Part shown: positions 23,335-35,583 of the stretch, piece after piece | How the letters are laid out: every line of letters starts with the position of its first letter | How positions within the stretch are numbered: position 1 is the stretch's first letter | Assembly: GCA_027924585.1 (NCBI GenBank) | Contig: BSBM01000643.1 | Location: 17,904,501 to 17,968,500, forward strand | Direction of reading: 5' to 3' | Length of the DNA: 64,000 nucleotides | DNA from: Larix kaempferi | Lineage: Eukaryota; Streptophyta; Pinopsida; Pinales; Pinaceae | Notes under the pieces: model-generated | What the model saw: only the letters and a program-made list of their open reading frames with translations | Told to the model about the DNA's origin: nothing | Databases searched by the model: none | Program-made: the position numbers and the translations under genes

Positions 23335-25398
23335 ATGTGCTATTGGAATCCTACAGCTAAAGAAATTCAAGACTGGTTTGATTCAAAGGCTAGAGAGTTC
23401 GCTGAACGAGAAAATAGAAGCTCTAAGCTTCAGACAGAAGACTGGTTGCAGAAGTATAATTATACTAACCTTCACGAAATTTTCTTTGTCACATTTTCAC
23501 TTGAGTTGCATGCGTGGGTAGCCAAGCTAGCAGATACTAGACCCACTGTGCATGTTGATCAACCCGTCGCTTGGACTCCTGAGCTAGTTAGCATTTTGAA
23601 GCGGGTAGATAATTCTGTGTCCCGCACAGTAGACTTTTGGTTGAACAGTCTCCTGGAAGGCTTCATCACCGAGTTTGCAGTAGATACGAGAAAGAGCTTC
23701 AGCGAAGCTGAGAGGAACTTCTTCCAAGCACACAGGGGTAAGTTCTTAAATACTCTGAACTTATGGATTAAAATGCTTCTGTATGAAAAAGGAAAACTAT
23801 GCATAGCTTCCGATGAGTAGCATAGAAAAGTAATGTCTGCAGATTCTGATAGTGATCTTGAACTTATTGGTTGCACTCGTAGTGGAAAACGGTATAAAGT
23901 AGGCCTTGACCAACATTCTTTTGAGTCTAGCCTAGAAGAGATTCAAGCTCCTAGCGCGAGCCATATAGAGAGACAAGGGAGTGCTCATATCCCTTATCAC
24001 CCTTTTACACCGCAAAAGCCGGACGAGGCTCAGTATAACCCCGCAGTAACACCTTCTAGTATCCTGCACGGTACTTCTAGTACCTCAGCAACACCTTTGT
24101 TTAACCATCCTGGAGACAGTGCTACAGCACCTCCACATCAACCTCACGCAAGAAGGATGGGTGATGACATGAAGCTACCAACTTTTAGGGGAACAGGGCT
24201 AGAAGACCCTGAGCAACACTGGTTCCTATGTGAAGCCATTTGGACAATTAAGCAAATTAATGATGATGCTATTACGCTGGTTCATTTAGCAACCACACTA
24301 AGAGAAAGATCCTTAACCTGGTTTATGAAATACTCAGCAACACAGAATAGGACGCTTGCTGATGTAAGATGTGCTATGATTAAGGAATTCAAGAAACCTA
24401 AATCAGAATCACGGTGTATAACAGAACTCAAAGACATAAGACAGTTACCTACAGAGTCAGTATGGGACTTTGACCAGAAGTTTAAAGCCTTGATAGATCA
24501 AGTCAGCTTTGAGTTTGCACCGCAGCAACATAAGGAATGGTTCATTGCTGCGCTGCTTCCTCATATTAGACTTCCTCTTATGCAACAGAATCTCACTACT
24601 CAGGAACAAGCTCTAGAAATGGCTATGAAACTAGAAGCTTCACCAATTTCTGGAACAAGCAACGATGTTGCGCAGTTGCAGAACCAATTACCAAACCTAA
24701 CCTTGCAAGTCCATGATATTAAGAAGGGAAAGGATATTAAAGAAGAAATTTGGTGTACAAAGTGTAAAGCGCAAGGTCATTCAAAGGACCATTGTCCCGT
24801 TTTCATAGAGTATATTGCAACTGGAGCACCTAACCCTTTACCACAGGCCCAGGGGCCTTGGTGTGAAATCTTTAGAACTAGAGGTCACAGACCACAAGAA
24901 TGTCACTTGTTACAGAAATACGTACAAACCCCAAAGAATCTATATTGCAATTTCTGTAAATCAGTAGGACATGATGAGAATAATTGCAGAGCATATGACC
25001 TTATGATGGAAAGAAAACATGATGTTTATAGAGTACAATCAGAGGCACAAGGACCCACAGCAGGTCCACAGTATGAACCAGATCACGCAGGCAGAGGAGG
25101 AAATTATAGGGGTCGTGGACACACAGTAGGATTTTCTCGTGGAAGAGGACAGATCACTTGTTACAACTACGGAGCTCAAGGACATTATGCAAGGGATTGC
25201 CAAAATCCTACAACTATCTGCAGATATTGTAAATCTTATGATCATGTCATTGAAGAATGCCCTCAGTTGATGGCTAAGATGCAAGCAAAGACACCACAGG
25301 CTAACCAGAATATTCAGTTGATTGGAGCCGAAAAAAGAGCACCAGATCCTATAGTTAATATAGTGACACGCAGTGGAGCAACCACTGGTGTGCCATAG
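23335..25398 (+). pseudogene. gag: gag with five zinc-knuckle-like motifs
   Basis: The frame is open from the leader, and the first ATG is 23335. It is broken by TAG 23818-23820 and ends at TAG 25396-25398; the same frame then continues into pol. The central part (about 24150-24650) has the helical retrotransposon gag pattern, including MKLPTFRGTGLEDPEQHWF and LTWFMKYSA. Then come five knuckles. Three are intact CX2CX4HX4C (starting 24754, 24946 and 25218: CTKCKAQGHSKDHC, CNFCKSVGHDENNC, CRYCKSYDHVIEEC). Two have lost the second Cys (CEIFRTRGHRPQEC, CYNYGAQGHYARDC). Gag forms the particle and binds element RNA. Whether the last TAG is decay or a natural gag-pol readthrough stop cannot be decided here. 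Confidence 0.85.
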
Positions 25399-28300
25399 TT
25401 GGGAATTGGAAAGCAAGCGACGCAATGGGTGCACCGCGTTAAAATTAAACCATCTTCGCTCAACCTACAGAAGCAAAAAGAAGCATTCAAGCAAGCTCAA
25501 GAGTATTTCTCAAACCCGCGAACTTCAAGTTCTGTCGCAATTCCGCATACTGATATCAGAGCACAAGTACTAAGACAAGAGAACCTGGTACAAGAACAGG
25601 CCACTACATCTGGAAGGCCTGATGATGATGAGGATGCACTAGACAGTGTCCATGCTTTCCTGAGAAATTGCTTAAAGTTGTTGCGTAATGAAAAAGCAAC
25701 TATGGAACTTCAACACCTATTGGATAAGTGTCAACAATCTGCTTCGATGAATACACCGCAGCGTGTTGTTCACCAGATTGGAAGTCATACTAGAACTGGA
25801 AAAGAGATGAGGCTCACAACGCAGATTGGAGCATTTGAAATGGACGAAGTCATTTTAGATTTAGGCTCAGAAGTTAATGTTCTCACCATGCAGACATGGG
25901 AACAGATGGGCAGCCCTCAGCTTACAAGATATCCTATCCAGCTAAGACTTGCGTATCAGCAACGAGTTTCTCCATTGGGTAGACTACGCAATGTACCTAT
26001 TGATATTGAGGGAGTAAGAAGTTCTGCAGACTTCGAAGTAATCAAAATTCTAGATGATACTAGACCTTATCCAGCACTCTTAGGCATAGATTGGGCATTT
26101 GATAATTTGGCTGTCATTAATTTGAAGAAAAGACAAATGACCTTTGAAGATGAGCAGATCAGGGTCATCGCACTGCTTGATCCACTTCAAGGACCACGGT
26201 ATATTGAACCCATTCGGGCAGAAGAAGAAGCGCGCCACATAGAAAGTTTGTACCAGATGACTGCTAATCATAGCGACTATGTCAATCCCATAGCAGACGG
26301 CCATATTAGCTGAAGATGTGATAGCTCGTGCACATCAGATTCAGAAGCAGGACTGGAAAACTGGCAGAATCGCTTACATGAGGTTTCTGCAAGGCATTGC
26401 ACCATGATGACTAAATCCATTCGATGGATTGGCATAGAATTGAAGGAAACTCCAATTTTTGATGGTTTAACTGAAGTAGGTAAATTCATACATACATATG
26501 AACAACAGATCCCAGATGAGCAACGCATACAAACATTGGATGTAGCACCGCGCGCTACACCCGCAAGATGGTGGGGTGCGCATAAAGAGAATATTAACAC
26601 ATGGCAAGACTGTCGCAGATTGATACTACGTAGATTTCAGGGAACTACAGTAGAAGTGTTGCACAAATATGATGGACAGAGTGACCCCAGGTCACACGTT
26701 GAAGCATGTATTCAGCAATGGTTAGATATTCCAGAAGATGAGTGGGTTCACCTATTCATCCACACGTTGGATACAGTTCCAAGGAACTGGTACACTGAAA
26801 CAGAATTGCGCAGAGGCACTATCACTTGGTCTCTTATGATAGAAAGTTTTCAACTTACCTTCAGCTTTGAGTCAGAACATCCAAGCATCGACCATGCTTT
26901 AAAGTGTATTAAAAGGAAGGTATTTGAACAATGTCCATTACCAGAATACTCTCAACCAGATTGGGCTGTCCAGATGGAACATGCCCTGGAATGCTATAAA
27001 TTCACCACTGGTGAAGAGGAAGATGATCCTCGTAACATCAATATTCCAGAATCAGAAGGGACGCGCACCGTCGAGGGTCCTCAGCTTGATATCCCTACCA
27101 TTACAGAACACATCAAGCTCAAAAAGATTAACATTGGTACAGAAGCTGAGCCCAAGTTTGCTTCTATAGGGGATTATTGGGATGATGAAACTGTTGCCCA
27201 TATCGCAGATTTACTACGTGACTACCAGGATATCTTTCCTACCAAGTTTACAGAAATGAAAGGCATACTAGGAGATTTAGGAGTTATGCGCATACCTTTG
27301 AAAGCAGACGCCAAGCCAGTAAAACAGCACCCGTACAGGTTGAACCTGCGATATAAAGAAAAGGTTAGAGAAGAAATTGATAAGATGCTCACAGCAGGTA
27401 TTATTGAGCCAGTAGAGGAAATTAATTGGATTAGTCCTATGGTGGTACAAGAGAAAAAGGCAAAAGGTGAAATAAGAATCTGTGTGGACTTGCACAAGCT
27501 GAATGACGCATCAGCGCATGATCCATTTCCTACTCCCTTTACAGACGAAGTGCTTGATAATGTTGGAGGACAAGAGGCTTACTCCTTCACTGATGGATTT
27601 TCGGGATACCATCATATCCGAATCCATCCAGAAGACCGCCATAAGACCACTTTTGCGACTAAATGGGGCTCATTCCAGTATACGGTAATGCCCTTTGGTC
27701 TCAAAAACGCACCTGCTATCTTCTCTAGAGTCGTTGTTGCTGTTTTTAAGGAATTCATTCATAAGTTTCTAGAAGTCTATTTTGATGATTGGACTGTGTT
27801 TGGTTTACTAAAGAACCATATAGGAAACCTGCGCATGATGTTAGAAAAATGTATACAGTATCAGATTTCCCTTAACTTGAAAAAATGTATCTTCTGTGCT
27901 CCTTTTGGTATTCTGTTGGGCCATATTGTATGCAAACAAGGACTCCTGATGGATCCTGCGAAGGTTACCATCATTGCTAACTTGCCTGCGCCCAACTCAG
28001 TTAAGCAACTATGCACTACATTGGGACATACAGGCTACTACAGGAAATTTATTAAGGCTTATGCAAAGATAACTGCGCCTATGGAAAGATTGCTGAAAAA
28101 GGATTCGAAATTCCAATGGACAGAAGAATGCCAACAGAGCTTGGATACACTTAAAGAAAAGATGATCACTGCGCCTATTCTAGTTTTCCTAGACTGGAGA
28201 AAACCCTTTCATGTTCATGTAGATGCTTCTTCCATAGCATTGGGGGTTGTGCTGACACAACCGGGAGGAGGTATTGACCAGCCCATTGCTTACTCTAGCA

Positions 28301-28710
28301 GAAAACTCTCTACAGCTGAGAAGAACTACACCACTACAGAAAGAGAAGGACTAGCTATGGTGTATGCCCTACAGAAGTTCAGACACTACCTATTGGGCAC
28401 ACATTTTAAAATGTATACTGACCATTCTTCTTTGAAATACTTGGTCAATAAGCCAGTGTTAGGGGGAAGAATTTGCAGATGGCTACTACTCTTCCAGGAG
28501 TATGATTTTGAGGTTATTGTGAAGCCAGGTAGATTGAATGCAGGACCTGACCATTTATCTAGGATAGAGTCAGGAGAGGAACCTACAAATCTGGAGGACA
28601 ATCTGCCTGATGCGCAGCTATTTGCTGTTCAAGCAGCCGATGAGTATTATTTCGATATTATTGAGTTTCTCACTACCGGGCAAGCGCCAGTTGAGTTTAC
28701 AATCCAGTAG
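25399..28710 (+). pseudogene. pol: pol: protease, reverse transcriptase and RNase H
   Basis: The frame matches gag. The protease centre is DLGSEVNVLTMQTWEQMG (Asp codon 25858), D-L-G in place of D-S/T-G. The protease block ends at TGA 26311-26313. The next ~90 bases read well only in another frame (ARAHQIQKQDWKTGRIAYM), and the original frame returns at ATG 26404, so two compensating small indels are likely. Reverse transcriptase has FTDGFSGYHHIRI (27586 on), MPFGLKNAP and YFDD (27778-27789), so all three catalytic Asp are present. RNase H has HVHVDASS, TTEREGLAMVYAL and YTDHSSLKYL. Together they make DNA from element RNA in the cytoplasm. The block ends at TAG 28708-28710, probably a former CAG. 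Confidence 0.92.
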
Positions 28711-29916
28711 AAGAAGCAACTTGTTGTCAAAGCCACAGACTTCACTTTGATAGCAGGCCAGCTCTATAAGCTGGGCCCTGATGAAGTCTTGCGCAGATGT
28801 ATATTACCGCATGAGAAGAATTCCATAATCGCAGAAGTGCACTCAGGAACTACAGGAGGGAATTTCACAGGAAAGCCGACTGCACAGAAGATCTTAGCCG
28901 CAGGTCTTTGGTGGCCAACACTGCACAAGGATACTAAGGAATTCTGCAAATGTTGCGATGTATGCCAATGGACAGGAAAACCCTCAAGAAGAGATGAAAT
29001 GCCGCTAAGACCCCAGATAACATTGTGTGCTTTTGATAAGTGGGCCATTGACTTTGTAGGACCTATCAACCCACCAGGAAAGAGAACCGGCGCAAGATAC
29101 ATCATCACAGCTACTGACTACCTCACCAGATGGGCTGAGGCAAAGCTAGTTAAGAATTGCGACGCTGCCACTGCCGTGCAGTTCATTTTTGAGAACATTA
29201 TCACTAGATTCAGATGTCCACTGATTCTACTGAGTGATCAGGGCACACATTTCCTGAATGAAACTATAAAGGCCCTTATCAAGGAATTCCACATTAATCA
29301 CCATAAGAGTGCACCCTACCACCCTCAAGCTAATGGTACGGTGGAGGCATTCAATAAGATTCTCGAGAATGCCCTGACGAAGATCTGTAATCAACAATGA
29401 TATGACTGGGACCTTAGAGTCACAGCGGTGTTATGGGCTTACAGAACCACATGCAAGAAATTGACAGGTCACACACCTTTCAGTTTGGTGTATGGACAAG
29501 AAGCAGTTATGCCCATGGAATACATTGTTCCCGGCTTCAGAATTGCGCAAATTACAGAAATGGCAGATACTGATACTATGAGTGAAAGACTCTCACAATT
29601 GCTTTCCTTAGAAGAAGACAAACTTTTAGCCGGATTCCATCAACAAGTACAGAAGGCAAGACAGAAAGCTTGGCATGACAGGCATATTAAGAATAAAGTC
29701 TTTCAACAAGGATACTTGGTACTCCTCTATGATAGTAAATTCATCAAGTTCCCAGGCAAGTTTCGTGTACATTGGTTAGGCCCTTTTTGGGTGATAAAGA
29801 TAACAGAAGGAGGAGCAGTTCAGCTTGCGAAGCTTAATGGAGAATTGCTACCCACAATGATCAATGGGAGTCGGCTCAAGCTTTATTGCGACGGCCACTC
29901 CTCCCTGTCGACTTAA
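28711..29916 (+). pseudogene. pol: pol: integrase
   Basis: It continues the pol frame. The zinc-binding region shows H-X-H and C-X2-C ([21 protein letters not shown]). The catalytic core has D in WAIDFVGP (29050-29052), D in LLSDQGTHF (29236-29238) and E in [10 protein letters not shown] (29344-29346), which is exactly DD35E. A TGA at 29398-29400 (CGA before, perhaps) cuts the frame once. The C-terminus has the GPF-type motif FPGKFRVHWLGPFWVI and ends at TAA 29914-29916 without a chromodomain. The enzyme inserts the element cDNA into nuclear DNA. Confidence 0.92.
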
Positions 29917-30677
29917 TTAGATGCTAAAGAAGTGCAGATGCCTAGTGTAGTTGAAAGAGGCATCGCATTATCACAGTGTACATGGAAGTCGCGAGACACT
30001 TTCAGTCTCTGGCTTCCCGCGCAGTTCCTTGAAACATCCACGCATGTCAATAAAGTTTGTTTTGAGCGACCCTATTTGCGCTCTTGCGAAGTTTTTCCCG
30101 CGTTGTCAAACCGTCGCTCTTGCAGAGTTCGCTGTTGTCAATTTGCCGCTTGAGGAGTTCTCATTGTGGACCCCTCTATATGCACAGTTACCTATGCTGA
30201 AGTGACCCGCCGAAAAATTTGAATTACAGCAGTTATGTAGCAACATCTGAATATTAATGAAGGATAAGCTCGCCAATTAATTGTAGCCGCTCTGACAGAT
30301 TCAGCTTGATCTCCCTAATATTTTCATTTAAGTCATGCGCTGAAAGCTTTAAGCTTCTCCCGGAAGGCTGTCAAAGCACGTCCATCACAATTAATGCACC
30401 GCAAAGGCGCTGGGATAGGGGGACTGTCAACTCATGCATAGGTGCCTACGGCTATTACCCCACTTGTCTGCATTTACTATCGCCTTTAGCTATAAATACC
30501 CCGCACTCATATATCTTCGGGTTACTTTTCTCGTGTTGCATAGTGTCTTGTTTGAGAATCTAAGTTATTGTTTTCAAAGCCGCGTCGTGCAGACTTCTTC
30601 CTTTGTTTTCAACGTTCGTATTCTATGTTGTTCCGCCATTTGTCTGTTCAAGTCCTTGTTGTCTATACCGGTTCACA
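29917..30677 (+). other. Spacer between integrase and extra ORF
   Basis: No supported coding frame; short overlapping frames disagree and lack motifs. The notable item is the TATA-like box at 30491. A spacer this long argues that the downstream ORF is not made as part of gag-pol but from a separate or spliced transcript. Confidence 0.5.
30491..30498 (+). promoter_or_regulatory. Possible internal promoter for the extra ORF
   Basis: TATAAATA within AGCTATAAATACCCCG is a strong match to a plant TATA box and lies 187 bases before the ATG at 30678. An initiator would be expected near 30520-30530. This is a sequence-only prediction. Confidence 0.4.
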
Positions 30678-33422
30678 ATGGAGAACCTGTCAACTGAAGA
30701 AATTATTCGTCAATTTAAGCGCAGAGGCTTAGATTTCGGCATGACTACTCCGGTGACAGCCTCGACTTACACGCACCCTGGTTGGACTGATCCCAGACAA
30801 TCTCTGGGCACAAGGGCGTCTCAGCCGCAGCAGCTGGACGAACCCGTTCCAGATCCCTTGGCCACTATGGTGAATTACATTCCTTCGCGCCTAGATGATG
30901 CACCCGAGGTGCATATTCCGAAGAATGCAAAGTATCCGATTCCGCTGCCTCCAATGGCGGAAATCGTGCGACAAGAAGGGTCCTTGCTTGGACACCTTCC
31001 ACTGGTTAATTTTTCTGATTTCAACTTGGGAGAATACAGAATGTATCCTCAGTTTACGCCAGATCGCTATCTGACGGTAGTCCATAATCCCACCAGAAAG
31101 GTTGATGAATTCATCCCGAAGGAATTTGCTGCAAATCTTGAGCGGCCTGGACTTTTGAACCTATTGAAGCTACCACACTTCAGGCGTAGCAATGAAGTCA
31201 ATGCAGTTTTTAAGGTACTGCTATCCTGCGTTCATGGAGGTTATCTTTGGCTGGGGAGGCCAATCGATTTGAATGTCGACATGATTCATCGGATCACCGG
31301 CCTATCTAAGGTTGGTAAGGACCCCAATATTCATTTTGTTGGTAAAGATAAGGACAGAAAATTGGCTGCACAGCTGGTGCAGAAATATAAATTGACAAGA
31401 GGAGGTCGGGCTTATGACCTCACTATAGTCGAGGATGAAGCACTTAGATTTACAGGCAGTCTGCTTGCAGGTAGACTTCTCACGAAGTGCAGACCTAAAG
31501 AAGTTACTAGAGATGTCATGGAGCTCGCTATCGCAGCTGCGGAGGGAGAGCAGTACAACTGGTCTCTCTTCCTCCTCAATTCTTTCTTGGAAGACTGTAG
31601 GAACGTCCAGGACACCACCGGTCAGTTGTTCCATTTTTCTTGGCTTTTGATTTTATGTGCCTTTGTTGGGTGGAAGGAGCCCCCCAACACTCAGTTCCTT
31701 CCACGCCGCATAGGAGAGGTTGCCGGAATGCGCTATGTCAACCTCTGGGATTCTAGTAATCCCGTGAAGCACAAGATGAACCGCGTTGTCTTTTGTGAAT
31801 ACTACCATATCCTCAAAGATACCATTCAGGAAATGCCGAGGCTGAGTGAGGAGACAGCACAAATATATGGAACCAAGTTGGTCTTCTCTGCCAACTTGCA
31901 TGAAATTTACTTCCGTCCTCTTGGAGTTCAGGAAGAATGGGTCGTAGGCCTTTACAGGATGACTACTGAAGATGTTGAAGAAATTGTGAATTCATGGCCA
32001 GATGAATGGAGGGAGGCTGCTGAAGTCACTGCCGCGTTGCCACCCCCTTCTGCGCAAGAAAAAGATAGAGGAAAGGAAAAGGCTTCGCAGGAGACTGATG
32101 AAGGTCCGGCAGGACCACCCCCAAAGAAGCAGAAGCTGTTGCACCCCGCAGAAGCGACAGAAGACCCCTCTGAGACCCTTGCCTCGGGGATCGCCCATTA
32201 CTTGAAGGAGCAATTTTGCGAGCTGTGGACCTCGCACGCTCACATCAGAAGTGCTCTGGACCTGCAGTTCATGGAAATAAAAGGTCTCGCAGGAAGAATT
32301 GCGCAGACCCATGCACCAGCATCCAGTTCGCAGGCGCCGCAGGAACCCACAAGTACCGAGCGAGTTGAAGCACTTGCTGAGAGGCATACTGTCGTGCACA
32401 TCCCGCCTACAAGCATGACACTTCTGGATCCTTTGGCCGCACTGCAGGTAAGAGAAGTTGGCCCCATTGAAATAAATTTGTCTTCCATTCCGATAGAAAC
32501 CTTGCAGTTAGTGTAAGAGAAGGTCTCTACTGAGCTGAGAGCTAGAGAGCTCTCCACATTCCATGCAAACCAAAGACTGCAATCGCAGGAAATAGAGCTG
32601 AAGGCAGGCTATAAGAACATCTCTGAGAAGCTTGCACTTTATGAGGCACAAGACACTGGGATAAGAAACATAGTCGATGAAATCGCCCAGGAGATTTCGG
32701 CCTGCGAAATTCAACCAGACCTTCCTCTGGTTGAGAAAGTTCAAATTCATGGTGGAAGGGTGAAAGCCCTAGAGCAGGAAATAGTTGCTATGGTTGAAGA
32801 CCATAGAACGCAGATCGCCGAGTTGGAAGCCCGTGTTGCAACGCATCCTGAAGATGATAGCCAGGAACAATTTGAAGCACTGCGCAGAGCTTCCACACAA
32901 ATGAAGAGCAGAGCGGATGAAGCCGAGAGCTTCATGACGTAAGCTATGGAGGATTGGACTGAGCTTGAGACGCTCCCTTTCAAAGTCGGCCTTTTGGAAC
33001 AGGTACAAGCAGCAGAACAGTCCCTAACTATTCTGAACGAAGAAGCTAAGACCTTGGAAGGCTTAGCAAAAATGAGGAAAATGAGCGAAGTGCGCAGAGT
33101 ACAACAACAACTGCACAAGCTCAGAAATGAAGATGCTAATCTCACTAACAGCATTCAGCCATTTATGGATGAGTATGCTGAACTTGCTGCCCAAGCCGAG
33201 GAAAAGCTCAAAGAATTTGTTTAATCTCAATAGTTGGTTGATGGCATAACTAAAGAAGAAGCCAGTTCATACATGGTCCACACAGCTGCGGAGTGCTTGG
33301 ATGAAATGGACTCCGCTCTTGCGCAGTGGAAGAACGCATTTGCCGGAATCAAAGCAAGGGCAGATGCGCAGCTGAAGCGACCACACACTAGTACGAGTGG
33401 CTCGGGGACGAGCCACACGTAA
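30678..33422 (+). pseudogene. Extra ORF downstream of integrase (ITGLS-QYNW family)
   Basis: The first ATG is 30678 (MENLSTEEIIRQFKRRG). One frame runs to TAA 33420-33422 over about 915 codons, cut by stops at 32514, 32940, 33222 and 33231. Residues ~190-330 form a compact domain with VDMIHRITGLSKVGKDPN, YDLTIVEDEALRFTGS and EGEQYNWSLFLLNSFLEDC. A P/E/K-rich linker with a basic PPPKKQKLL, which could be a nuclear localisation signal, follows near residue 480-490. The C-terminal 300 residues are mostly charged helix with coiled-coil character, ending in a G/S/T tail. No signal peptide or membrane helix is apparent, so an envelope role is not supported. A relative is at 17758-21305. Function unknown. 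Confidence 0.7.
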
Positions 33423-33423
33423 G

Positions 33424-33434
33424 TGTTAGGGGCC
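33424..33434 (+). promoter_or_regulatory. Polypurine tract before the 3' LTR
   Basis: TGTTAGGGGCC precedes the LTR start TGTGGGAGC. The purine core AGGGG is short, but the position is right for plus-strand priming. Confidence 0.4.
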
Positions 33435-34831
33435 TGTGGGAGCATACGCTGCAGCTATGGTAAAGCTGCAAATTTTGAGGAAAAAGCACAAGTGTTGAAG
33501 GGAAAGTGCTAATTTTGAATAAGCACCAATTTTTGGGCAGAAGTGAATAAGTGCGCAGTACGGTGCCAGATGGACGAGCTCAGCGCAGATTACGGACCGA
33601 AAATCACGGAGCTCGCACACACATGTCAAAGGAGAATGAATGTGGCCGAGTAGAAAGCTCAGCTACCGCAATAAATGAAGTGACGGAATAGAGGGCTCAG
33701 CTACCCTCATTAAGATTAAGTACATAAGTTATGGTTGCTCTGACCAAGGAAGAGCAACGGACCAAAGCATTGAAGGTGAAGGACAAGGAGCAGTGAACAA
33801 TGAAGCGGCGCCCATACCCGCAATCTGCGCCGGAAATCGCGGAGCCTGCAGGAAGCGGAGACGTGACTACAAGTGGCGCCTACAGTACACCTAGCCATGT
33901 ACGCGTTTAGGGTTTTTGGGGAATACTGCTGGGAAAGGCCCACAGTTTTGTAAAGGTGCGACCGTAAAGGCCACCTATATAGATGTGTAATTGAAAAGAA
34001 AGAAGGTTAGATGTTAGATGTTTATCCATTAGAGAGATAGAGTGGCTAGAAGGCCTTTGTAAGTTGATGATTGAGGTTGCAGACAGTCTGAGTCGACGTC
34101 TAAACCATTGTAATCTCTGTAGAGGAAGAGAGTAGATCTAAGAGAAGGGCTCCCAGCTGTGTGTGTGGAGTTTCCTGGAAAGATCTAAGGCTGCAGCTGT
34201 GTGCGCAGCATTACTGTGTAATTTCCCCTTGAGTTAATATAAGATATACTTCCCGTGGACGTGGATTCCCGTGGAGGTGAATTCCATAAGTCTAGTTGTT
34301 ATGATAATGTTTTGCGTGAATGCATGTCTGTGTGTTGTTATCTGTGCTTTCATGAACATTGCGTTATCCTTATGAATATGTTAAGTACGTTCCCGAAGCT
34401 TCCTTAGACATTATAATTGTTAAGTATCGAAGGAATCTGTAGAACGTCGTCGCTGCGGCGCTTGAGAGAAGTGTGTGGCTGCGCCGTGGCGCAGGGCTGG
34501 AGATGTTACAGTATCAGACGCCGAGGGTAATCACCTCGTGCGTCGGAGGGGAGATACCGCGCAGCTAGGATGGTACGAGCTTCAGCGCTATCGCGCTGAG
34601 AGATCTACGGAAGAGTAAGACATTCCGCTCCGAGGACTCCTGGAAGGAGGGAGAAGATTGCAATCTCCACGTCGCCAAGGTTGAGGAAGCCTGATTCCTT
34701 AGCCCCCCCATAGCCACTTCGGGTGAGAATTCGGGCTGCTGCGCAGCTCGTTGCCGAGAGGGCCAGTGCACCAAGGGGTGTTTGTTGCTGCACTTCATTA
34801 AAACCCAGGTCTGTCCAAAAAGCAGCCAACA
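33435..34831 (+). repeat. 3' LTR of the Ty3/gypsy element (1397 bp)
   Basis: It starts TGTGGGAGC and ends GCCAACA (TG...CA). It aligns over its length with 21707-23101. GATCT follows directly. TATATA is at 33976-33981. Confidence 0.92.
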
Positions 34832-34836
34832 GATCT
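34832..34836. repeat. Target-site duplication GATCT, right
   Basis: It matches 21702-21706 and abuts the 3' LTR. Confidence 0.85.
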
Positions 34837-35298
34837 CCGACGAGTTACACATGTGGTCGACCTTCGACAAGTTACAGATTTGGTTGACCTGATTTTACCT
34901 GATTTTCGACCATATATACTGCGATCATGAAGTTTGAAGTTCTCTACAAAGTGGATGGTGAGAAATAACTTTTTTTTATATACATTTTTTCCATTTATGG
35001 TTGTATAGGTTAGAATACAATGTAAAGTGGTTTTGTGGTTACGCCAATTTGGCCTCTGTGCAATTTTAAGTTACATTTTGGGTGCTCACATCCAGGAGGT
35101 TAAATTCGTCAAATCTAGAAACAGGTCGAAACAATATGCAACCAAAAGAGAGTTTTGATTAATACATTTGGCATAGTAGATGTTAAAGTTGAGTCTAGTC
35201 GACTTTTAGACTATTTTGGCATACTCGACAAGCGACTACACAAGTCGGTGAAGAGTGCTTGACTGCTTTGGCATAGTTGGCAGGCAATTGCAAGAAGA
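34837..35298. repeat. Repeat R, copy 1
   Basis: It starts CCGACGAGTTACACATGTGG and runs to the GGCAATTGCAAGAAG region. A direct copy lies at 35939-36400 with the same order of words, for example CTCTACAAAGTGGATGGT, GTGGTTTTGTGGTTAC and GTTAAAGTTGAGTCTAGTC. It is the continuation of repeat A copy 1 before the 13 kb element arrived. Confidence 0.75.
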
Positions 35299-35583
35299 CG
35301 AGCTAGGCACGTTTGACTGTAAAGTAGATGGGTCTAATAAAGAGTGATTTAACGACGGAGTTAATTTTGATTGGCAGGCTATCCGTGCCTCATTAAGTGG
35401 ATGCTTTGCATTTATGTTGGAAAGTTTTCGCGTACTATCATTTGTTTGATCTTGTCGGGTATGGCTAAGCTGTCGATTGTGATGAATATGGTGATTCTGA
35501 CTTGTACGCATTGCGACTTGGAAACTTCCATCTTGAAAACCTTGGTATTGTCGATGCATATGGTTGATATAAAATTTATTTTT
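35299..35583. repeat. Repeat A, copy 2 (keeps frame X on the minus strand)
   Basis: It matches 21420-21706. On the minus strand it keeps an open frame over about 95 codons with QYQGFQDGSFQVAMRTSQ and KLTPSLNHSLLDPSTLQS. Confidence 0.75.

Larger units (their letters stand above)
21707..34831 (+). mobile_element. Complete but decayed Ty3/gypsy retrotransposon (13,125 bp)
   Basis: Both LTRs (1395 and 1397 bp), the GATCT duplications, gag, protease, reverse transcriptase, RNase H, integrase and an extra ORF before the 3' LTR are present in that order. There is no chromodomain after the GPF motif. The protease has a D-L-G active-site form, and an additional ORF sits where Athila-type elements carry their env-like frame; both suggest the non-chromovirus (Athila-like) side of plant Ty3. 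By eye the first ~490 bp of the two LTRs differ at about 5% of sites, mostly transitions, so the insertion is not recent. Confidence 0.9.

Noticed and set aside
30678-33422. Extra ORF as a retroviral-type envelope gene
   Set aside because: The position fits, but no signal peptide, membrane anchor or cleavage-like site is visible, and the C-terminus is a charged coiled-coil region.
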